This document shows positions 34,655 through 42,430 of a DNA stretch of 64,000 bases, in pieces (positions within the stretch are counted from its first letter, which is position 1; every line of letters begins with the position of its first letter). The position numbers were made by a program, and so were the translations under genes. Where the stretch lies: the NCBI RefSeq assembly GCF_900475285.1, contig NZ_LS483370.1:2494001-2558000 (forward strand), given 5' to 3'. A model generated the notes under the pieces. The model was not told the origin of the DNA and ran no database searches. It saw only the letters and a list, made by a program, of their open reading frames with translations. The DNA comes from Pseudomonas taetrolens. GTDB lineage: Bacteria > Pseudomonadota > Gammaproteobacteria > Pseudomonadales > Pseudomonadaceae.

Positions 34655-35407
34655 ATGAACCCTGTGATCCTGAGCACTCAAAGCGACGCCGTGTTGACCC
34701 TGACCCTCAACCGCCCGGACAAGCTCAATGCCCTGAGCAACAGCATGTACACCCGTCTGGCCGACCTGCTGCTTGCCGCTGACGAAGATCCCGATGTCCG
34801 CGCGATCATCATCACCGGGGGCGAACAGTGCTTCACCAGTGGCAATGACCTGCAGGACTTTCTCCAGCACCCGCCGACCCATCTGGGCAGCCCGGCGTTC
34901 CGTCTCATGCAGGCGGTCATCCATCTGGAAAAACCGCTGATTGCAGCGGTCTGCGGCGCCGCCATTGGCATCGGCACCACCCTGCTGCTGCATTGCGATC
35001 AGGTGCTGATCACCCGTAATGCCAAGCTGCGCATGCCTTTCGTACACCTTGGATTGTGCCCGGAATTCGGTGCCAGTCTTCTGCTACCGCGCCTGCTGGG
35101 TCATGCCAGAGCGGCACGGTTGCTGCTGTGGGGCGACGCCCTGGACGGCACCCAAGCGGTGGCCCTGGGCTTGGCCAATGAAGTGCTGGACGACGGCGAA
35201 CAATGCCTGGCTGCCGCACAGCATATGGCCGAGCGACTGCTGGCCCTGCCGAATGAGGCCCTGTTGCAGACCAAGCGTTTGCTTAAACAGCCCGTGATGA
35301 AAGAGCTGGAAGACACCCTTCGCAGGGAAAACTTGCTGTTTATCGAGCGTCTGAACAGCCACGAGGCCAAAACGGCACTGAACGCCATGCTGCAACGTAT
35401 CCAGTGA
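34655..35407 (+). CDS. Enoyl-CoA hydratase/isomerase family protein
   Basis: 250 residues of the crotonase fold. Oxyanion-hole segments TGGEQCFTSGNDLQDFL (about 60) and VCGAAIGIGTTLLLHCD (about 100-118) are present. At the positions of the hydratase glutamates the sequence reads LGLCPEFGASLLLPRLLG, so only one acidic residue is obvious, which is more like isomerase (Eci/PaaG-type) members. It may isomerise or hydrate an unsaturated CoA ester. It follows the cupin regulator on the same strand and ends the 31.9-35.4 kb group. Confidence 0.88.
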   Translation: MNPVILSTQSDAVLTLTLNRPDKLNALSNSMYTRLADLLLAADEDPDVRAIIITGGEQCFTSGNDLQDFLQHPPTHLGSPAFRLMQAVIHLEKPLIAAVCGAAIGIGTTLLLHCDQVLITRNAKLRMPFVHLGLCPEFGASLLLPRLLGHARAARLLLWGDALDGTQAVALGLANEVLDDGEQCLAAAQHMAERLLALPNEALLQTKRLLKQPVMKELEDTLRRENLLFIERLNSHEAKTALNAMLQRIQ

Positions 35408-35808
35408 CGGGGCAGATATAGCCGGGCCGGACGCATGACTTCCAGGCCCGTCATTGCACTTGAGTCGCCCCTGCCGGCCTTCTCGATTCTCGCCATTCCC
35501 TTGTCCCGCTGATAAACCCGTCACGGGTTTGCAGTCTGGATTATTACGGCTGCCACAAAAGTCCTTCCTGCCCCCTGTCGGCGGACAATTTGTCGCAGCC
35601 GTTCTTTTTTTGATATTCTGGCAAAACTAACCATTTAGTTAACAATGTGACTGCGTGCTGACGATCATCCGTTTTCCCGTTAAGACGGACTCCAGCGACC
35701 CAGCCACCCTTCTCGTTCTGTCCGGGAAACAGCTATACCTGATTCAGGATCAAGTCTGTTTGCCTGCAACCTCCCCACAACGTTCATGCATCAGTAGGGT
35801 CACGCACC
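35408..35808 (+). promoter_or_regulatory. gcd upstream region with TetR-like palindrome
   Basis: 401 non-coding bases before the glucose dehydrogenase. It contains a small stem (AAACCCG/CGGGTTT, 35514-35530) that may end the preceding transcript, and at 35628-35641 the sequence TAACCATTTAGTTA, with symmetric TAAC/GTTA ends in an AT-rich context, a possible operator. Nothing else was assigned in the remaining ~170 bp leader. Confidence 0.4.
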
Positions 35809-38232
35809 ATGATTAACTCTCAACCTTCGGCATCTGCAAGCCGCTGGCCCGTTTGGGTCACCGCCTTGGGCGTGCTGGTATTCGGATTGCTCTTCACCGC
35901 TGGTGGCGGTTATCTGGCGACGCTCGGAGGCAGTCTGTACTTCCTGCTCGCGGGCCTGGCCATGATTGCCTCCGCCATACTGCTCTTCAAACAGCGCGTG
36001 TCGGGCGCCTGGCTATTTGCAGCCGTCATGCTTGCCTCCGTCCTCTGGGCCTTGGTCGATGCCGGCCTGGTCTTCTGGCCGCTGGTCTCTCGCCTGTTCG
36101 CCTTGGGCGTATTGAGTCTGCTGGTGGCGCTGGTTTATCCGACGCTGCGCAAGGCAAACGGCTTGAAGCCCGGCATGGGTGGATATGCCCTGAGCGCGGT
36201 GCTCGCCGTGGCGATGGCCGCGGGTGTCTGGGGCATGTTCCAGCCTCACGCCACCGTTTCGGCAACCGGTGATGGCCCTGGCCTGACCAAGGTTGATCCG
36301 GCTAATGCGCAGAAAGACTGGGCGCACTATGGCAATGACGAAGGTGGCAGCCGCTTTGCCGCGCTGGATCAAATCAACCGCGAAAACGTTTCCACGCTGG
36401 TGCCTGCCTGGACTTACCAGACCGGTGACATTGCCCTGAGCGACGGCAATGGCGCGGAAGACCAACTGACCCCGCTGCAAGTGGGCGATAAGGTCTTTAT
36501 CTGCACACCGCACAACAATCTCATCGCGCTGGACGCCGACACCGGCAAAGAGCTGTGGAAAAACCAGATCAACGCCAAATCTGCGGTATGGCAACGTTGC
36601 CGCGGCCTGGCCTACTTTGACGCCTCGGCGCCCATCGCTGCGCCCACTGATGGCAGCCTTCCTGCCGCAGCAGTGACGGTTGCACCCGGTGCTGCTTGCC
36701 AGCGTCGGCTGCTGACCAACACCATTGATGCCCGCCTGATTGCTGTCGATGCTGACACCGGCAAGTTCTGCGAAGACTTTGGCAACAACGGCCAGGTCGA
36801 CCTGAAAGCCGGTCTGGGCAATGTCCCAGACTCCTACTACCAGTTGTCGTCGGCACCGCTGATGGCGGGTACCACGGTCGTGGTGGGTGGCCGCGTCGCC
36901 GATAACGTTCAGAGCGATATGCCGGGTGGCGTGATCCGTGGTTTCGACGTGGTCACGGGTGCCATGCGCTGGGCCTTTGACCCGGGTAACCCGCAAGACA
37001 AACAAGCGCCAACCGGCGACAAGACCTACGTACGCAGCACGCCTAACAGCTGGGCACCGATGTCTTATGACCCGCTGATGAACACCGTGTTCTTGCCCAT
37101 GGGCAGCTCGTCCACGGACATCTACGGCGTAGACCGGACTGCACTCGACCACAAATACGGGGCTTCGATCCTGGCCCTGAACGCCACCACCGGTGAGGAA
37201 AAGTGGGTTTACCAGACCGTGCACAACGATCTGTGGGACTTCGACCTGCCGATGCAACCCAGCCTGATCGACTTCACCAAATCTGACGGCAACACCGTGC
37301 CTGCCATTGTTATCGGCACCAAGGCCGGGCAGATTTTTGTGCTCGATCGTCACACCGGCCAGCCATTGACCACCGTTGAAGAAGTGCCGGTCAAAGCGTC
37401 CAATATTCCCAATGAACCGTACTCGCCGACCCAGCCAAAATCTGTCGGCATGCCGCAGATCGGTGCGCAAACACTGACCGAATCGGACATGTGGGGCGCG
37501 ACGCCGTTCGACCAGATGCTGTGCCGCATCTCGTTCAAAAAAATGCGCTACGAAGGTTTGTACACCGCACCGGGCACTGACGTGTCCTTGAGCTTCCCTG
37601 GCTCGCTGGGCGGAATGAACTGGGGCAGCCTGTCGACGGATCCGGTCCACGGCTTCATCTTTGTCAACGACATGCGCCTGGGTCTGTGGGTCCAGATGGT
37701 GCCGCAGGAAAAAGATGCCAAGGCCTCTTCGGGTGGCGAAGCGCTGAACACGGGCATGGGCGCAGTACCGCTCAAAGGTACGCCGTATGCGGTCAACAAG
37801 AACCGCTTCCTGTCGATCGCCGGTATTCCGTGTCAGGCCCCGCCTTTCGGCACCTTGACCGCAATCGACATGAAAACCCAAAAAATCGCCTGGCAGGTTC
37901 CGGTCGGTACGGTCCAGGACACCGGCCCGCTGGGTGTCAAAATGCACCTGCCGTTGCCGATCGGCATGCCAACCCTGGGAGGCACGCTGTCGACACAAGG
38001 CGGGCTGGTGTTTATCGCCGGGACTCAGGACTACTACCTGCGTGCGTTCAACTCGGCCAACGGTGAAGAAGCCTGGAAAGCCCGTTTGCCTGTGGGCAGC
38101 CAAGGCGGTCCCATGACCTATGTTTCGCCTAAAACCGGCAAGCAATACGTGGTCATCACCGCCGGTGGTGCTCGCCAGTCCGCTGATCGGGGTGATTATG
38201 TGATTGCTTACGCGCTGCCTGACAGCCAGTAA
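35809..38232 (+). CDS. gcd: Membrane-bound PQQ-dependent glucose dehydrogenase
   Basis: 807 residues, the usual length. The first ~140 residues form five membrane helices (VTALGVLVFGLLFTAGGGYL onward), followed by a periplasmic PQQ beta-propeller starting WAHYGNDEGGSRFAALDQIN. Tryptophan-docking type repeats (ALDADTGKELWKNQ, ALNATTGEEKWVYQTVHNDLWDFD) and VITAGGARQSADRGDYVIAYALP close the protein. It oxidises glucose to gluconolactone at the periplasmic face and passes electrons to ubiquinone; in Pseudomonas it drives the gluconate route and mineral phosphate solubilisation. It is monocistronic with a strong terminator behind it. Confidence 0.96.
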   Translation: MINSQPSASASRWPVWVTALGVLVFGLLFTAGGGYLATLGGSLYFLLAGLAMIASAILLFKQRVSGAWLFAAVMLASVLWALVDAGLVFWPLVSRLFALGVLSLLVALVYPTLRKANGLKPGMGGYALSAVLAVAMAAGVWGMFQPHATVSATGDGPGLTKVDPANAQKDWAHYGNDEGGSRFAALDQINRENVSTLVPAWTYQTGDIALSDGNGAEDQLTPLQVGDKVFICTPHNNLIALDADTGKELWKNQINAKSAVWQRCRGLAYFDASAPIAAPTDGSLPAAAVTVAPGAACQRRLLTNTIDARLIAVDADTGKFCEDFGNNGQVDLKAGLGNVPDSYYQLSSAPLMAGTTVVVGGRVADNVQSDMPGGVIRGFDVVTGAMRWAFDPGNPQDKQAPTGDKTYVRSTPNSWAPMSYDPLMNTVFLPMGSSSTDIYGVDRTALDHKYGASILALNATTGEEKWVYQTVHNDLWDFDLPMQPSLIDFTKSDGNTVPAIVIGTKAGQIFVLDRHTGQPLTTVEEVPVKASNIPNEPYSPTQPKSVGMPQIGAQTLTESDMWGATPFDQMLCRISFKKMRYEGLYTAPGTDVSLSFPGSLGGMNWGSLSTDPVHGFIFVNDMRLGLWVQMVPQEKDAKASSGGEALNTGMGAVPLKGTPYAVNKNRFLSIAGIPCQAPPFGTLTAIDMKTQKIAWQVPVGTVQDTGPLGVKMHLPLPIGMPTLGGTLSTQGGLVFIAGTQDYYLRAFNSANGEEAWKARLPVGSQGGPMTYVSPKTGKQYVVITAGGARQSADRGDYVIAYALPDSQ

Positions 38233-38252
38233 CAGCCCTTAACACCTGCAAT

Positions 38253-38297
38253 AAAAAAGACCCGCTGTCACCTTTACGGTAACAGCGGGTCTTTTTT
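38253..38297. terminator. Bidirectional intrinsic terminator between gcd and the TerC gene
   Basis: GACCCGCTGT pairs with ACAGCGGGTC, extended by an inner ACC/GGT pair, and is flanked by A6 on the left and T7 on the right. It sits between convergent genes and should stop transcripts from both sides. Confidence 0.92.
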
Positions 38298-38317
38298 TGT
38301 CCTTCACTGCGCAGGGA

Positions 38318-39865
38318 TTACAACGCAGACAGCAGCACCCTCTTCACCCGACGCTCCTCGACTTCGGTCACTGTCAGGCGCCAGCCTTCCCAGATCAGCG
38401 TGTCACCAATGGTCGGCAGCCGATCCAGCAGGCTCATGACCATCCCGCCGAGGGTCTGGTAGTCATCCGTGGCCCTGGCCGGAAAATCGGTCTGCTGGCG
38501 CACCTGACTCAGGTTCAGGGCACCGCTTACCAGGTAGCCGTCTTCCCGGGACACAATGTTCGGGCCCTCGATCTCACTGGCATCCGGCAACTCGCCCGCG
38601 ATGGACTCCAGGATGTCGGTCATGGTCAGGACACCGATAAAGTCTCCAAACTCGTTGACCACGAACGCAATGTGCGTCGACTCCTTGCGCATCTGTTCCA
38701 GGGCATTGAGGATCGTGAAACTCTCCAGCAGGTTGAGAGGCTTGCGCGCCATGGCTTCCAGATCCGGTTCATGACCCGCCAACAGCTCTTTCAACAGTTC
38801 TTTTTTGTGAACAAAGCCCAGCGGTTCATCAATGCCCCCTTCCCGAATCAACGGCAATCTGGAATAGGAGGAATGCATCAGCTTCTCGCGAATCACCTCT
38901 GCAGGATCCGACAGGTCGATGTAGTCCACCTCGCCCCGCGGGGTCATGACACCGCGAATCGGCCGCTCCGCCAGTTGCAGAACACCGCTGATCATGATGC
39001 GTTCGCGGCGATGGAAAACCTGCTCCTCTTCGCCACCCTCCATCAGGTCGGCAATGTCTTCGCCGACTTCATCCGTATTCAACTGGCGACCGCCCAGCAA
39101 GCGCATGACCGCATGAGCCGTGCGTTCGCGCATCGGGCGCAGCCCCTGCAGGCTTTTCTTGCGGCGCAGGCGGGCAAGCTGGTTAAGCAACTCGATCAGG
39201 ATCGAGAAGCCGATGGCCGCATACAGGTAGCCCTTCGGAATATGGAAGCCCAGCCCCTCAGCCGTGAGGCTGAAGCCAATCATCATCAGGAAGCCCAGGC
39301 AAAGCATGATCACGGTCGGGTGACTGTTCACAAAGCGCGTCAACGGCTTGCTGGCCAGGATCATCAGGCCGATGGAGAACACCACCGCAATCATCATCAC
39401 CGACAGGTGTTCGACCATGCCCACGGCAGTAATGACCGCGTCCAGCGAAAACACTGCGTCCAGTACCACGATTTGCGCAACGATCGGCCAGAACATGGCA
39501 TAGCCCATCGAGCCCGTACGCTCGGTCACATGGCCTTCGAGTCGCTCATGCAGTTCCATGGTGGCTTTGAACAGCAAAAACAGACCACCGAAGAGCATGA
39601 TCAGGTCTCGTCCCGAGAACACCTTGTCAAACACCTCGATCAGAGGCTGAGTCAGGGTCACCATCCAGGAAATACTGGCCAGCAGGCCCAGACGCATGAT
39701 CAACGCCAGGGACAGACCAATGACGCGGGCACGGTCACGTTGCTCGGGCGGCAGTTTGTCCGCCAGGATGGCAATAAACACCAGGTTATCGATGCCGAGC
39801 ACCAGCTCCAGCACAATCAGGGTCAGCAGGCCAAGCCAGGCCGTGGGATCAGCAATCCATTCCAT
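38318..39865 (-). CDS. TerC-family integral membrane protein with CBS and CorC_HlyC domains
   Basis: 515 residues: seven TerC helices (about 1-235, with [30 protein letters not shown] and [17 protein letters not shown] carrying the paired membrane Asp residues), a tandem CBS module (about 300-420, [23 protein letters not shown]) and a C-terminal CorC_HlyC transporter-associated domain (about 435-515). This matches E. coli YoaE/YegH; TerC relatives, including YoaE, have been linked to manganese export. A Mn-export role here is by family only. Its 5' leader contains a short reading frame ending 6 bp before the start. Confidence 0.9.
   Translation of the reverse strand: MEWIADPTAWLGLLTLIVLELVLGIDNLVFIAILADKLPPEQRDRARVIGLSLALIMRLGLLASISWMVTLTQPLIEVFDKVFSGRDLIMLFGGLFLLFKATMELHERLEGHVTERTGSMGYAMFWPIVAQIVVLDAVFSLDAVITAVGMVEHLSVMMIAVVFSIGLMILASKPLTRFVNSHPTVIMLCLGFLMMIGFSLTAEGLGFHIPKGYLYAAIGFSILIELLNQLARLRRKKSLQGLRPMRERTAHAVMRLLGGRQLNTDEVGEDIADLMEGGEEEQVFHRRERIMISGVLQLAERPIRGVMTPRGEVDYIDLSDPAEVIREKLMHSSYSRLPLIREGGIDEPLGFVHKKELLKELLAGHEPDLEAMARKPLNLLESFTILNALEQMRKESTHIAFVVNEFGDFIGVLTMTDILESIAGELPDASEIEGPNIVSREDGYLVSGALNLSQVRQQTDFPARATDDYQTLGGMVMSLLDRLPTIGDTLIWEGWRLTVTEVEERRVKRVLLSAL
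38837..38844 (-). other. KOPS octamer
   Basis: GGGAAGGG on the - strand, right of dif and pointing toward it. Confidence 0.6.
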
Positions 39866-39871
39866 AGATAA

Positions 39872-40096
39872 TTATTCGCTCTCTCGCGGGTTCAGGCCGA
39901 ACGTTTGCCACGCGCAAGCGAACATTTCCCGACTCGAAGGCATTCGATTCAGGGGCATGGTATTCGGCGAAATGGACAAGGGTACGTCGGGGGATATCAG
40001 GCTTGGGAAGCGTGACACAGGCTCGATAACGGCGATCAAGCGAAGCGTGGCAACTGGTAGGTAGCCGCGACTGGGAGGTTCCAGGAGGGTGTTCAT
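39872..40096 (-). CDS. Possible leader peptide upstream of the TerC gene
   Basis: A 74-codon frame beginning MNTLLEPPSRGYLPVATLRL with AAAGG seven bases before its ATG, ending six bases before the TerC start codon. It is rich in Pro and Ser, has no membrane helix and matches no family that I recognise. The TerC ribosome site is poor, so translation of this frame could be coupled to TerC or act as an attenuating leader. It may equally be a chance frame in a long untranslated leader. Confidence 0.35.
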   Translation of the reverse strand: MNTLLEPPSRGYLPVATLRLIAVIEPVSRFPSLISPDVPLSISPNTMPLNRMPSSREMFACAWQTFGLNPRESE

Positions 40097-40315
40097 ACAA
40101 ACCTTTAGTAGATTGGGGATGCAATCCTACTTCGATTTTTACCCGGCTAAACAAGGATAGTTATTACAAGGTTTTACATCCACAAGGCCCCCTGCGATGA
40201 ATAGGCGCTTCGGCCAGCGGTCATGCCCGTGACCGCCACACCCGGGCGACGATCACTGCTGGGGCCTGTCATGAATACCTGGGAACTGCTTGCCCCGCAC
40301 AAGCGGGGCACTGGA
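40097..40315. other. Intergenic region between small membrane protein and TerC leader
   Basis: About 220 bp with no gene. It holds the likely TerC promoter near the AT-rich stretch 40125-40180 and a hairpin at 40291-40310 that follows the small membrane protein. Confidence 0.4.
40291..40310 (-). terminator. GC-rich hairpin after the small membrane protein gene
   Basis: An 8-bp stem TGCCCCGC/GCGGGGCA with an ACAA loop, six bases after the stop codon. No T-run follows, so termination strength is uncertain. Confidence 0.5.
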
Positions 40316-40513
40316 TCACGAGGTTTGAGTCTCGGGCTTGGGGCCTGCCACCCACCACGCCAGCATGCCGAACAGCGGCGCGAATATGATCACCGCCATC
40401 CACATGCAACGACTGTTCTTCGACGCACCGCTCCTGAGGACACTGCGGATGGCCCAGAATTCGGCCAGCAACAGAATGACTGCGAGTGCGATCCAGATGT
40501 ATTCGGTTTGCAT
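40316..40513 (-). CDS. Small PLDc_N-type inner-membrane protein
   Basis: 65 residues with two membrane helices, IWIALAVILLLAEFWAI (about 6-22) and WMAVIIFAPLFGMLAWWVAG (about 38-57), separated by RSVLRSGASKNSR. The second helix with its PLFG and WW features is typical of the phospholipase D nuclease N-terminal (PLDc_N) small proteins, which lack the catalytic domain. The ATG follows a perfect GGAGGTGAAG site. Function is unknown. Confidence 0.8.
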   Translation of the reverse strand: MQTEYIWIALAVILLLAEFWAIRSVLRSGASKNSRCMWMAVIIFAPLFGMLAWWVAGPKPETQTS

Positions 40514-40603
40514 GCTTCACCTCCAAAGTTGTAAAGCTTTAGGTGAGGTCATGGCGTGAGGGTTCAGTAAGTTTTGACCGGTAACCCGCCGGGCAGACAC
40601 CGA

Positions 40604-41566
40604 TCACAATATAAAACGATCAGTTGCATTGCGCCGCTCGTTGTCATCACGCATGTCATAGCTGACGGTGGTGGCGATGTTGGCGTGGTGCGCCAGCTTT
40701 TGTGCAATCGACACGTCGTACTCCTCGATCACCCGCGTAATGAACGAGCGCCGGAAGTCGTGGGGCATGATATTGACTCCGACCTGCTTGCCCCGCTGTT
40801 TGGCGATGTAGTAAATCGCATGCTTGGTGATGCGCTCACGGGTGATGTGATTGCCGCGGCGGATGCGATTGAACAAGAAGTCGTCATCGCTGACCCCTTG
40901 CGGGAGATTATCCCGGCGGAAGGTCAGCCACGCTTCGAGCTTCTCAAAGGCCCAGGCCGGGGCAAACTTGATCAGCTCCTTGTTGCCCTTGCCCAGCACT
41001 TGCAAGCTGCGTTCTGCAACATTGACCTGGCTCAGGTCCATGTTCACCGATTCGGACTTGCGCATCCCGGAGCCATACAGGATGGCAATGATCGCAGCAT
41101 CTCTGAGCCCCTGCGGCCGCGGGTCTGCGGCACAGACATCCATCAGTTCCCGAATCAGGGTGCGGCGCAGGTTGCGGCCCTTGGAAAGGCGCGTCCCGCC
41201 GCCCGCCTTCACCGCACGGATTTTCAGCAGGTGATCCTGGGTGATCAGGCTTTGCTGCCAGGCCTGATTCATCACACCGCGAATGGCGTTCACATACAAC
41301 GATGAGGTGTTGGGGGCGTAACCGTCAGTGCGCAGCGTAGCCACCAGGGCCGTGATATGCCCCGGCTGCAGTTCGTGCCAGGGAAACTCATCGATCGCCA
41401 CATCTTCGACGCCCAGTCGATCCGCTGCATCCTGGAGTACGTAGCGCATGGTCTGACGGCTTGAGGGCGCAAGTCGCTCAAGATAGAGCGCAACAGGTGC
41501 CTGGACCTGATGTAGCTGGACAGTTGAAGGCTGCGGGGCGACGGAGTGATGACTCGACAAAACCAA
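40604..41566 (-). CDS. Solitary tyrosine recombinase (integrase)
   Basis: 320 residues with a SAM-like core-binding domain (about 20-120) and a catalytic domain (about 135-315). Catalytic residues: Arg in GSGMRKSESV (about 177), Lys in LGKGNKELI, HDFRRSF (His/Arg about 267-270), His in AHHANIATTVSYD and the nucleophile Tyr of VSYD (about 302). It is not XerC or XerD by its context and N-terminus. No excisionase, tRNA or phage genes are beside it, and no attachment repeats were seen. The start is uncertain: a TTG at 41566 is the only start before the core-binding domain. Confidence 0.85.
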   Translation of the reverse strand: MVLSSHHSVAPQPSTVQLHQVQAPVALYLERLAPSSRQTMRYVLQDAADRLGVEDVAIDEFPWHELQPGHITALVATLRTDGYAPNTSSLYVNAIRGVMNQAWQQSLITQDHLLKIRAVKAGGGTRLSKGRNLRRTLIRELMDVCAADPRPQGLRDAAIIAILYGSGMRKSESVNMDLSQVNVAERSLQVLGKGNKELIKFAPAWAFEKLEAWLTFRRDNLPQGVSDDDFLFNRIRRGNHITRERITKHAIYYIAKQRGKQVGVNIMPHDFRRSFITRVIEEYDVSIAQKLAHHANIATTVSYDMRDDNERRNATDRFIL

Positions 41567-41580
41567 TCTCGATACGGGCA

Positions 41581-41617
41581 GAAACAGGTCTCAATATAAC
41601 CTATGACAGCCTGTTTC
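41581..41617. repeat. 8-bp inverted repeat upstream of the recombinase
   Basis: GAAACAGG and CCTGTTTC are separated by 21 bases, just upstream of the recombinase start and downstream of the LysE stop. It could be a regulatory or recombinase-binding site. Confidence 0.35.
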
Positions 41618-41650
41618 CCGTGCACTTAAAGCGTTTTGACTGAACCCCGA

Positions 41651-42283
41651 TCAAAATCCCCGCGCCAGCATCAACGCGACGCCCAGCAACATCACCGCTG
41701 TGGCCCTGCGCAATAACACCTGGCGGGCCGGGCTTTGCAGGACGCGGCGAATGCGCTGGCCGAAATAGCAGTAGAGGCAGCCACTGACAAATTGCAACAA
41801 CAGAAAGGCCAGTCCCAGCAGCGCCACATCCAGCGTCCGGGTATCCCCACCCTGCCCGGCAAACTGTGGAAACACCGCGCTGAACATGACGATGGTTTTC
41901 GGGTTGGAAAAACCGGTCAGCAAGCCTTTGCCAAAACGCCCCTTGAAACTGTCCTGGACTGCGGTAGCAGGGTTATCAAGCGCCAGACCCGGGCTGGTCC
42001 ACTGCCGGTAGGCCAGGTACAGCAGGTAAGCCACGCCGATGTACTGAATGGCCCGGCTGATCAGTGGATTGCCCTTCACCAGCTCAGCGAAACCGACAGC
42101 AAAAATCAGGATCGAAACCAGGTACGCCACGCTCGCGCCGAGTTGTACAGGCATCGAGCGCTTCAGACCCTCCTGCATGCCCAGCCCCATCAACAACAGG
42201 GTCATGGGGCCTGGACTAAAGGTCATCGTGGCGCAGAACAGCAAAAAGTAAGTAAACGAAGCAAGTGTCAGTTGGGTGGTCAT
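41651..42283 (-). CDS. LysE/RhtB-family exporter
   Basis: 210 residues with six hydrophobic segments and the family motif FSPGPMTLLLMGLGMQEGLKR near residue 23, followed by FSNPKTIVMFSAVFPQF in the middle. LysE/RhtB proteins export amino acids or related metabolites across the inner membrane. The ATG at 42283 is taken rather than the longer frame to 42319. It is divergent from a MocR-type regulator with 147 bp between, which contains an inverted repeat; the regulator probably controls export. Substrate unknown. Confidence 0.88.
   Translation of the reverse strand: MTTQLTLASFTYFLLFCATMTFSPGPMTLLLMGLGMQEGLKRSMPVQLGASVAYLVSILIFAVGFAELVKGNPLISRAIQYIGVAYLLYLAYRQWTSPGLALDNPATAVQDSFKGRFGKGLLTGFSNPKTIVMFSAVFPQFAGQGGDTRTLDVALLGLAFLLLQFVSGCLYCYFGQRIRRVLQSPARQVLLRRATAVMLLGVALMLARGF
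41850..41857 (-). other. KOPS octamer
   Basis: GGGCAGGG on the - strand within the LysE gene, pointing toward dif. Confidence 0.6.
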
Positions 42284-42380
42284 GGCGCGCCGTACATCCT
42301 GATCTGATCGCTCGAACACACGCGAGCGGTCACGCAGTCTAGCCAGCAGGTCTCAGCCTTGGCAGATCAAGCACACACCG

Positions 42381-42418
42381 ACTTGACCGACCTTTACTGG
42401 TAGCATGACCGGTCAAGT
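42381..42418. promoter_or_regulatory. Inverted repeat operator between lysE-like and mocR-like genes
   Basis: The 9-bp arms ACTTGACCG and CGGTCAAGT are perfectly inverted with 20 bases between them, 12 bases before the MocR start. Widely spaced symmetrical half-sites in a divergent promoter suit a dimeric MocR/GntR regulator controlling itself and the exporter. Confidence 0.65.
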
Positions 42419-42430
42419 ACGAGGTCCTGC

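Noticed and set aside
36013..38145. Long 710-codon frame antisense to gcd
   Set aside because: Lies entirely opposite a well-supported glucose dehydrogenase; composition rich in Arg/His/Gln as expected from the reverse of a GC-rich gene, and no family resemblance.
38297..39871. 524-codon frame antisense to the TerC gene
   Set aside because: Starts inside the terminator and mirrors the TerC gene; His/Gln-rich low-information translation.
40604..41566. Recombinase as XerC or XerD for the dif site
   Set aside because: N-terminal sequence and lack of Xer gene context (dapF or dsbC neighbours) do not fit; it is 28 kb from dif and looks like a solitary integrase.
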